In this document: positions 32,841 through 38,053 of the stretch, piece after piece | How positions within the stretch are numbered: position 1 is the stretch's first letter | How the letters are laid out: every line of letters begins with the position of its first letter | DNA from: an uncultured Bacilli bacterium | Lineage (GTDB): Bacteria > Bacillota_I > Bacilli_A > RF39 > UBA660 | Reading direction: 5' to 3' | DNA length: 38,053 nucleotides | Assembly (NCBI GenBank): GCA_944371305.1 | Contig: CALVXM010000011.1 | Location: 1 to 38,053, forward strand | Translations under genes and position numbers: made by a program | Notes under the pieces: model-generated | Seen by the model: only the letters and a program-made list of their open reading frames with translations | The model's database searches: none | Told to the model about the DNA's origin: nothing

Positions 32841-33372
32841 ATTGTATGTAATTTTCATCAACTTTATTAATTTCTTCTAAATCTTCATCTGTTACTTCAT
32901 CATCGATTTCTTCCCAAGGCTCTTCATCTTCTTCGATTGCAATCTTAACTTTTGTTTCTCCTACTATTTCAACGCCTAATTCTTTTTCAATATCAAAAGA
33001 TATTTGTTTATTATCTAAGATATTAACACCTAAACAATTAGGTTGACTTAATGTTCTTACAATAATATCTGTTTCAGCACTTAAATCAGCATTTTCTTTT
33101 ATTTTAACATTAAACAAATCATTATATTCGATTTTTTGATTAACAACAGTCGTTTTAGAATCATTATCATAAGAATACCAAATATTGACATCAAAAGAAC
33201 CATCGACCCCTATTTTGTCTCCTGATTTATAACCTTTAAATTTATGATTAATCACCCAACATCCTAAAACTGTCGTCGGTTGATCATTAGTGGTTATTTT
33301 ATAATTGTTTTTAAAATATTTTTTACCTTTCCCAATAACAGCTTTAGTAACTATTTCTTTAAACAATGCCAT
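32839..33372 (-). CDS. cotE: CotE-family outer spore coat protein
   Basis: The sequence follows CotE from end to end: EIVTKAVIGKGKKYFK (6-21), TTVLGCWVINHKFKG (about 33-47), VDGSFDVNIWYSYDNDSKT (about 56-74), then LSQPNCLGVNI and EKELGVEIVGETKVKI, and an acidic tail. In Bacillus, CotE is the morphogenetic scaffold that recruits the outer coat to forespores. No other sporulation gene is in the window, so it may mark a spore-forming host, a relic, or a reused scaffold protein. AGAGGTGATGAT precedes the ATG. It is a single gene with its own terminator. Confidence 0.87.
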   Translation of the reverse strand: MALFKEIVTKAVIGKGKKYFKNNYKITTNDQPTTVLGCWVINHKFKGYKSGDKIGVDGSFDVNIWYSYDNDSKTTVVNQKIEYNDLFNVKIKENADLSAETDIIVRTLSQPNCLGVNILDNKQISFDIEKELGVEIVGETKVKIAIEEDEEPWEEIDDEVTDEDLEEINKVDENYIQ

Positions 33373-33455
33373 ATCATCACCTCTCTAGTTTAATATATGC
33401 ATTTATTATTTATTTGTACATAAAACCTATTAATTCAAAGAAAAAACTTAAAAAA

Positions 33456-33479
33456 AGATTATTGAAAAATCAATAATCT
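33456..33479 (-). terminator. Intrinsic terminator after the lipoprotein/microgene unit
   Basis: AGATTATTGA pairs with TCAATAATCT around four bases, then TTTTTTT on the minus strand. It lies 85 bases after the lipoprotein stop but exactly on the second in-frame stop (33478-33480) of the microgene at 33511-33552. Confidence 0.85.
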
Positions 33480-33510
33480 AAATTTGATAAAGGTTAGTAA
33501 AAGTTCCATC

Positions 33511-33552
33511 TCATCGACTAACAATTGTCTCTTTCTTCAACATTTTTTTCAT
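33511..33552 (-). CDS. Micro-ORF of 13 codons with TGA, same frame open to 33478
   Basis: AGGTGAGG is followed two bases later by ATG and the peptide MKKMLKKETIVSR, ending at TGA (33511-33513). The frame then continues DGTFTNLYQI to TAG (33478-33480), which lies on the terminator stem, as most real stop codons in this window do. Either a very small basic peptide is made, or a gene of about 24 codons has been cut by a nonsense change. No similarity is known to me. Confidence 0.4.
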   Translation of the reverse strand: MKKMLKKETIVSR

Positions 33553-33563
33553 ATCCTCACCTA

Positions 33564-34445
33564 CTAATTCAATTTAGCAAAATTTATAATTTGACCATTT
33601 TCAATAATTGCCTCGTATCCATCAGATTCAACTATGCCACTAACAATAATGCCATTTTCAACATTTAAATCAATTTTATTAGGTTTAATACCGTCAAAAG
33701 TTAAATCTTCGTTACTATATTTTTTAACTTCTGGATTAGTCATCAAATCTTCTCTTACTTCATCTAAATAATTGTCGACATTAATTCTTTTTTCATATAT
33801 ATCATAACTAAGAGCATTAGATGAAACTTCCGAAGGAATTGTCAATTCACCAACTTCATCAAACTTACTAAACTCGATCACTAGTTCTGATTCATATTCA
33901 ATATTATCGATAGTTAAATTGATAGTAGCATGAATACTTTTAATTTTATGATTATCGATATTAATACTAAAATTAGGGGCATTAATAATATTAGCATTTT
34001 TAAATTCATCAATATAACTTAAAAATGATTTTAATTGTTCTTGATTTAATTGAATGTTGTAATTGTTATCACTTTTAACAATGCTTCCAAACTCGCCCAA
34101 TAAATTAAAATCCATAAATTTATGGCCAGTTTCTTGTTTATACCAAGCATCCTCATAGGTGAAATATTTATTATTGCTATCATAATAAATTTTTTCAGAG
34201 GTGCTTTTTCCAAAATATAAGGTGTTTTTTTCGACAATCGCCATGCCATCGTTAACATCAATTTCGTAAGTTATGTTTTTATTGATATCGTTCCCTGCGC
34301 CTTCTTTGGTTAAAACAATGCTTTCTTTAATGTGATAGTTATTTAAATGTTCCATCTCATCAATCGATTTGTCCAAATCTTTCTCAGCACTACTACAACC
34401 AGTTAAAAATAAGCCCCCAATTAGTAAATATTTCAACCATTTCAT
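33564..34445 (-). CDS. Predicted lipoprotein, 293 aa
   Basis: MKWLKYLLIGGLFLTGC is a lipoprotein signal with the lipidated Cys at residue 17. The mature protein resembles the LolA-like/DUF6612 type of small Gram-positive lipoproteins: an early KDLDKSIDEMEHLNNYHIKE segment, then long beta strands (YEIDVNDGMAIVEK, YYDSNNKYFTYEDAWYKQE). This is shape similarity only and function is unknown. A second, shorter domain follows residue 230. GAAGTGAAGAT precedes the ATG. The gene lies between metK and the microgene, and its transcript ends at 33456. Confidence 0.75.
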   Translation of the reverse strand: MKWLKYLLIGGLFLTGCSSAEKDLDKSIDEMEHLNNYHIKESIVLTKEGAGNDINKNITYEIDVNDGMAIVEKNTLYFGKSTSEKIYYDSNNKYFTYEDAWYKQETGHKFMDFNLLGEFGSIVKSDNNYNIQLNQEQLKSFLSYIDEFKNANIINAPNFSINIDNHKIKSIHATINLTIDNIEYESELVIEFSKFDEVGELTIPSEVSSNALSYDIYEKRINVDNYLDEVREDLMTNPEVKKYSNEDLTFDGIKPNKIDLNVENGIIVSGIVESDGYEAIIENGQIINFAKLN

Positions 34446-34477
34446 ATCTTCACTTCCCTATACTTATATAATATCAA

Positions 34478-34505
34478 AAAAATTAGTTTTTTACAACTAA
34501 TTTTT
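34478..34505 (-). terminator. Terminator overlapping the stop of metK
   Basis: AAAAATTAGTT pairs with AACTAATTTTT around six bases, followed by TTGATATT on the minus strand. The stop codon (34504-34506) begins the stem. Confidence 0.8.
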
Positions 34506-35589
34506 ACAAATCAATGATTTGTTCCCAAGGTAGATTACTATCTCCAAAATGACCATAACTAGCTAAATTATAATAGATTGGTCTTAATAAATCTAATTCT
34601 TTAATTATATTATCAACACTGAAATTAAAGTTATTTTTAACATAATCATTTATTTTTTCAAGACTTTTTTTGTTAGTATTGAATGTTTCAATATTAATGC
34701 TGATAGGCAATTCCTTTCCGATAGCATAAGATAATGCAACTTCACATTTATCACAAAATTTATGCGCGACAATGTTTTTAGCAACATACCTAGCATAATA
34801 AGCGGCACTACGGTCTACTTTAGAAGGATCTTTACTACTAAAGCAACCACCACCAACTCTACCAACACCACCATAAGTATCGATGACTATCTTTCTTCCA
34901 GTAGTTCCACTATCACCAAATGGTCCTCCCACTATAAAAGAGCCACTTGTATTAATCAATATCTTAGTATTTATCATCAATTCTTTAGGTATTACTTCAT
35001 CGATAACTTTTTCTTTTATATATTTTTTCAATTCTTCTTGACTAACTTCTTTTTTGTGTTGTGAGGAAACAATTATTGTATCAATCCTTACAATTTTATC
35101 ATCATCATATTCTACAGTAACTTGAGCTTTACCATCCGGCATTAAAATAGAATTAGCATTACTTTTTCGTACTTCAGCTAACTGTTTAGTCAATTTATTA
35201 GCTAATAAAATAGGTAAAGGCATGAATTCGTCTGTTTCACAAGTTGCATAACCAAACATAATCCCTTGATCACCTGCACATATTTTATCTTTATTAACAG
35301 CTTTGTTTATTTCATTAGATTGTTCACTTACCTTAACCAATACTTCAAATTCCTCGTTATAACCAATATCTTTAAGCACTTCTTTAGCAATTTTTGCATA
35401 ATCTAATTTAGCTTTAGTACTAGCTTCACCATATATTAAAACAAAATTATCTTTAATCGTAGCTTCAACAGCCATATGACTATTTTTATCTACTGTTAAT
35501 GCTTCATCTAGTATTTTATCGCTAATTTTATCACATATTTTATCTGGGTGTCCTTCGGTTACTGATTCACTTGTTATTAATTTTTTCAT
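34504..35589 (-). CDS. metK: S-adenosylmethionine synthetase
   Basis: Makes SAM from methionine and ATP. Characteristic motifs are SVTEGHPDKICDKISD near the N-terminus, CAGDQGIMFGYA in the first third, GGPFGDSGTTGRKIVIDTYG and KDPSKVDRSAAYYARYVAKN in the middle and late parts. At 361 aa it is shorter than the usual 380-400, and the phosphate loop reads GGCFSSKDP where most enzymes have GGAFSGKDP. The catalytic Lys and Asp positions are kept, so it should be active. It is controlled by the SAM-riboswitch-like leader at 35616-35726. GGAGGT precedes the ATG. Confidence 0.96.
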   Translation of the reverse strand: MKKLITSESVTEGHPDKICDKISDKILDEALTVDKNSHMAVEATIKDNFVLIYGEASTKAKLDYAKIAKEVLKDIGYNEEFEVLVKVSEQSNEINKAVNKDKICAGDQGIMFGYATCETDEFMPLPILLANKLTKQLAEVRKSNANSILMPDGKAQVTVEYDDDKIVRIDTIIVSSQHKKEVSQEELKKYIKEKVIDEVIPKELMINTKILINTSGSFIVGGPFGDSGTTGRKIVIDTYGGVGRVGGGCFSSKDPSKVDRSAAYYARYVAKNIVAHKFCDKCEVALSYAIGKELPISINIETFNTNKKSLEKINDYVKNNFNFSVDNIIKELDLLRPIYYNLASYGHFGDSNLPWEQIIDL

Positions 35590-35615
35590 TTAAATTACCT
35601 CCATTACATTATATG

Positions 35616-35642
35616 AAAAAAACTCTATGAAAGAGTTTTTTT
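35616..35642 (-). terminator. Riboswitch-controlled terminator before metK
   Basis: An 11-bp perfect stem with a five-base loop and U-run, 27 bases upstream of the metK start. Its loop and part of its stem (CTTTCAT) are complementary to the closing strand of the aptamer, which gives the antiterminator. Confidence 0.85.
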
Positions 35643-35726
35643 CTTTCATCGTTATTAGCTTTACCACCTAACCTAATAGGTTGGTATGAGTTCATTGAGC
35701 TAATCCTCTCCCTCATTCTTGATAAA
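35616..35726 (-). promoter_or_regulatory. SAM-I-like (S-box) riboswitch with terminator, P4 apparently missing
   Basis: Read on the minus strand. P1 is TTTATC (35726-35721) with GATGAA (35650-35645). A second helix pairs ATTAGCT (35704-35698) with AGCTAAT (35660-35654). P3 is AACCT/AGGTT. S-box blocks are recognisable: ATCAAGA, GAGGGA-like, CTC-AATGAA-CTC in place of CCC-GATGAAA-CCC, CCAACC, and AGGTGGTAA. No P4 hairpin lies before P1 closes. The 3' strand of P1 (ATGAAAG, 35649-35643) can instead pair with CTTTCAT (35633-35627) in the terminator AAAAAAACTCT/AGAGTTTTTTT (35616-35642). SAM binding should therefore end transcription of metK. A TATAAT abuts P1, so the true promoter is unclear. 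Confidence 0.8.
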
Positions 35727-35747
35727 ATTATATTCAATTTTTAAATA

Positions 35748-37166
35748 TTAGTTAACAATTTCACCATCCATACTCCATGTTTTAACACTAGTTATCTTTA
35801 CATTAACAATTTTTCCTAAATATTTACTATCAGCTTTAACATTAACTAATTTCATAGTATCAGTATAACCTTTTAAATAATCTTTCTTTTTTGAACTATA
35901 ATCTTCTAATAACACCGGTACTATTTTATTTAAATATTTATCATTATTTTCTTTAGAGTATTTATTCACTAATTCATTTAATTTTTGTAATCTATTTTCC
36001 TTGATATCTAAAGAAACATCATCTTGCATTTTACTAGCAGGAGTCCCGATTCGTGGTGAGAAGATAAAAGTGAATGCACCATCGTATTTACACTTATCAA
36101 CTACATCTAATGTATCTTTAAAATCTTCCTCTGTTTCATTTGGAAAACCAACAATAATATCAGTCGTAATAGAAACGTTAGGTATTTTTTCTTTTAATTT
36201 ATCAAATAAATTTAAATATTTTTCTTTTGTATAACGTCTACCCATTAACTTTAATATTTTATTAGATCCAGACTGTAATGGCAAATGAATATAAGGCATA
36301 ATATTATCGTATTTACTAATAATATCAATCATATTATCGTCAAAATCCCAAGGATGACTAGTTACAAACCTAACACGATTAATTTTAGTTTTAGCCACAT
36401 CTTCCAATAAATTAGCCATATTATAATCAATATCTAAATCCTTACCATAAGCATTAACATTTTGTCCTAATAATGTTACTTCTTGATAACCATTTTTAAT
36501 TAAATCTTCGACTTCTTTTATTATATACTTAGGTAATCTACTTCTTTGTTTACCTCTTGTATAAGGTACAATACAATAAGTACAAAACTTATCACATCCA
36601 TACATAATATTGACCCAAGCTTTATATTTACTATCTCTTTTAACCGGAATATTTTCAATTACATCCCCTTCACAAGAAAACACTTCGATTTCTTGTTTTT
36701 TATTAGTATAAGCTTTTTCGATAATATTAGGTAAATTAACAATATTATGAGTTCCAAAAACAAAATCAATCCATTTATATTTTTTCATTATTTCATCGAC
36801 AATAACTTCTTCTTGAGCCATACACCCACCAAAACCAACCATTATATTTTTAGTATAACTTAAATGTTTAATTCTTCCTAATAAACCGAATACTTTGTTA
36901 TGAGCATTTTCTCTTATAGCACAAGTATTTAAAATAATTAAATCGGCTTCTTCTAAAATATCTGTCTTAGCATAACCCATATCAGATAATATAGCACTTA
37001 TGTTTTCAGAATCATGTTCATTCATCTGACAACCATAAGTTTTAATAAAATATTTTTTATTTTTTCCTAAATTTTTTTGATTGTCATTTAATTTATAATC
37101 ATCAGTTTTAATTAAAACTTTATTATTAGTTCTTTTCCTTGCTTCAACTAAATTAGGTATATGCAT
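35748..37166 (-). CDS. miaB: tRNA-2-methylthio-N6-dimethylallyladenosine synthase MiaB
   Basis: A radical-SAM enzyme that adds a methylthio group to position 37 of tRNAs reading U-starting codons. The N-terminal methylthiotransferase domain has TYGCQMNEHDSE (Cys46), NTCAIRENAHNKVFG and GFGGCMAQEE, which bind one iron-sulfur cluster. The radical-SAM motif is CDKFCTYCIVPYTRGKQRSR. A TRAM domain closes the protein (about 405-472). Length 472 aa is normal with a short N-terminal extension. It consumes SAM and lies directly upstream of metK, so read-through from its promoter (37189-37217) may feed the metK leader. Confidence 0.95.
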   Translation of the reverse strand: MHIPNLVEARKRTNNKVLIKTDDYKLNDNQKNLGKNKKYFIKTYGCQMNEHDSENISAILSDMGYAKTDILEEADLIILNTCAIRENAHNKVFGLLGRIKHLSYTKNIMVGFGGCMAQEEVIVDEIMKKYKWIDFVFGTHNIVNLPNIIEKAYTNKKQEIEVFSCEGDVIENIPVKRDSKYKAWVNIMYGCDKFCTYCIVPYTRGKQRSRLPKYIIKEVEDLIKNGYQEVTLLGQNVNAYGKDLDIDYNMANLLEDVAKTKINRVRFVTSHPWDFDDNMIDIISKYDNIMPYIHLPLQSGSNKILKLMGRRYTKEKYLNLFDKLKEKIPNVSITTDIIVGFPNETEEDFKDTLDVVDKCKYDGAFTFIFSPRIGTPASKMQDDVSLDIKENRLQKLNELVNKYSKENNDKYLNKIVPVLLEDYSSKKKDYLKGYTDTMKLVNVKADSKYLGKIVNVKITSVKTWSMDGEIVN

Positions 37167-37188
37167 ACTATCACTTCCCTAGTTATAA

Positions 37189-37217
37189 ATGATAACATAT
37201 TTAAAATTTAAATTCAA
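37189..37217 (-). promoter_or_regulatory. Probable miaB promoter
   Basis: Minus strand TTGAAT (37212-37217), 17-base spacer, TATCAT (37189-37194), 22 bases before the ATG. Confidence 0.5.
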
Positions 37218-37250
37218 TATAAAAGTTAAATCTTTATTTGTTCTATAATA

Positions 37251-37284
37251 AATAGTGTTGGCATTTTTTCTTACCAACATTATT
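37251..37284 (-). terminator. Hairpin after the DUF6273 gene, probable terminator
   Basis: AATAGTGTTGG pairs with CCAACATTATT (one wobble) around a 12-base loop. The U-run on the minus strand is weak (CTATTTATT). It separates the DUF6273 gene from miaB. Confidence 0.5.
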
Positions 37285-37330
37285 GTTTATTATCAATATT
37301 TTTATGTTTTATTTATAAGCGAAGTTTATT

Positions 37331-37354
37331 TTTATATAATCTCTTTTATATAAA
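37331..37354. repeat. Perfect inverted repeat just after the DUF6273 stop
   Basis: TTTATATAA (37331-37339) and TTATATAAA (37346-37354) flank a six-base loop, six bases beyond the stop codon. In known DGRs a hairpin or cruciform stands just downstream of the target's variable region. It is too far from a U-run to be a terminator. Confidence 0.55.
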
Positions 37355-37360
37355 TTAAGT

Positions 37361-38053
37361 TTAAAAGGAATCTGCACGGACGCCGTTGGTATTCATAGGG
37401 TTGTTGTTGTTGATGTTGCCATTGTTATTGACGTTACGAACGGTAGACGAACTCTCGCGATTCCCTAACCAGAAATAATCCTTTATATTCAAATAAGAAT
37501 CTTGTGCGCCTGCTCTTGTATATTGCTCCTCATCTAATAATCCCACTTTTTTAGTTATTGTTATTTCATCGACATCAGTATATATTCCTACATTAAATGT
37601 ATTATCTAATATATTATTTTGAATACTACTATCTAAACTATTATAAAAATATTCATTTAACCAATTGTTGATATAACTACTTTCATATTCTTCTTGCGTT
37701 TCCCAAACTTTACTTGTTGGTTGTATTGCTGTTAATGGTTGCTGAGATACCAATAATAATGTATTCTCTTCTGTATCTATTTCCATTACTCGCCAATGAT
37801 GACTCCCATACCATAAATGATTATTTGTTACAATATCATTTCCACCTTTATAATAATAGATATTACTATTTGTTTCATCTTGCACTAATCCTTTGGTTCC
37901 AACTTGTTCTAATAATGTTGATATTAAATTTGGCTTCTCTTCGTTCACTTTGCATTCTTCATCATAGCGAAATACATATTGATTATGTGCCTCATCCCAC
38001 CTATATAATACACATCCTGTCATTTCTTCATTGGTTACTGGATTAGTTATATC
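37361..38053 (-). CDS. DUF6273-domain surface protein, 3' part only; DGR target-like C-terminus
   Basis: The 5' end lies beyond the window. The frame stays open to the last base, so the ATG at 38023 is not the true start. Visible sequence has a DUF6273 pattern: HHWRVMEIDTEENTLLLVSQ, INNWLNEYFYNSLDSSIQ, then KKVGLLDEEQYTRAG and DYFWLGNRESSSTVRNV, ending in GVRADSF. The last 25 or so residues are Asn-rich, and 8 of the last 11 Asn codons are AAC, in a gene neighbourhood that otherwise prefers AAT. The same stretch uses GC-ending codons (CGC, GAG, TCG, GTC, GGC). This codon pattern, the WLG...GVR frame and the inverted repeat downstream match DGR-diversified lectin-like proteins. No reverse transcriptase is in the window. 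Confidence 0.75.
   Translation of the reverse strand, partial: DITNPVTNEEMTGCVLYRWDEAHNQYVFRYDEECKVNEEKPNLISTLLEQVGTKGLVQDETNSNIYYYKGGNDIVTNNHLWYGSHHWRVMEIDTEENTLLLVSQQPLTAIQPTSKVWETQEEYESSYINNWLNEYFYNSLDSSIQNNILDNTFNVGIYTDVDEITITKKVGLLDEEQYTRAGAQDSYLNIKDYFWLGNRESSSTVRNVNNNGNINNNNPMNTNGVRADSF

Noticed and set aside
33511-33552. Selenocysteine at the internal TGA of the microgene
   Set aside because: No SECIS-like hairpin is placed properly after the TGA and no selenium genes are in view. A nonsense change is simpler.
35616-35726. SMK (SAM-III) box for metK
   Set aside because: The SMK core and its Shine-Dalgarno-sequestering helix are absent; the sequence blocks and terminator fit the S-box plan.
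1-38053. Mycoplasma-type code in which TGA is Trp
   Set aside because: Trp is written TGG in conserved places such as ppdK, and genes such as pfkB end in TGA at sensible positions.
1-38053. CRISPR arrays, insertion sequences or prophage
   Set aside because: No regularly spaced direct repeats, no transposase or phage structural genes. The only recombinase (14276-15154) looks like chromosomal XerC/D.
37361-38053. A complete DGR in the window
   Set aside because: Only the target-like gene end is present. No reverse transcriptase, accessory protein or template repeat was found by eye on either strand.

Overview
The window is visibly AT-rich and reads with the standard code: TGG is Trp and TGA is a true stop. 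Genes are compact, mostly on the minus strand, and have AGGAGG-type ribosome binding sites. Together with CotE, S16-KhpA, a PadR/DUF1700 pair, DUF3048, DUF6273 and an S-box-like leader on metK, this points to a low-GC Firmicute of class Bacilli, probably an uncultured gut lineage near Erysipelotrichales or RF39. That placement is inference. No rRNA, insertion sequence, integrase-bearing prophage or CRISPR array was seen. The XerD-type recombinase looks like a housekeeping enzyme.

Layout. Positions 1-3830 hold six small unrecognised genes, one a lipoprotein. 3.9-5.4 kb is a membrane-anchored, proline-linked surface protein. 5.5-10.7 kb is metabolic: Smr protein, PfkB kinase, pyruvate phosphate dikinase and an M29 aminopeptidase. 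10.8-12.7 kb, on the plus strand, is an ECF sigma factor followed by an RsgI-like anti-sigma protein with three PepSY repeats. 12.7-16 kb carries a broken DUF2207-like gene, thymidine kinase, XerD and an unknown. 16-20 kb is a Ca2+-type P-ATPase with an FAD protein. 20-21.9 kb has an unknown and a UDG-like protein. 21.9-23.7 kb is a decaying accessory patch around a DUF3841 gene. 23.7-27.7 kb has four tRNAs (Thr-GGT, Arg-CCT, Thr-CGT, Leu-GAG), an HD protein, DUF3048, DUF1700 and PadR. 27.7-34.5 kb is envelope and translation: ABC exporter, RseP, CdsA, KhpA, S16, CotE and a lipoprotein. 34.5-37.2 kb is metK under a riboswitch, and miaB. The window ends inside a DUF6273 surface protein.

Main points. 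(1) The DUF6273 gene ends in an AAC-rich, locally GC-rich segment, followed by a perfect inverted repeat. This is the anatomy of a diversity-generating retroelement (DGR) target, although no reverse transcriptase or template repeat lies in the window. (2) The metK leader folds as a compact SAM-I-like riboswitch that seems to lack P4, with a clear terminator/antiterminator switch. (3) At least eleven protein genes end inside the stem of their own intrinsic terminator. (4) One 948-nt frame carries a DUF2207-like protein broken by two in-frame stops, and a 13-codon microgene has a TGA before a second stop that fits the terminator rule. (5) The anti-sigma protein keeps the Asn-Pro pair at which RsgI proteins self-cleave.
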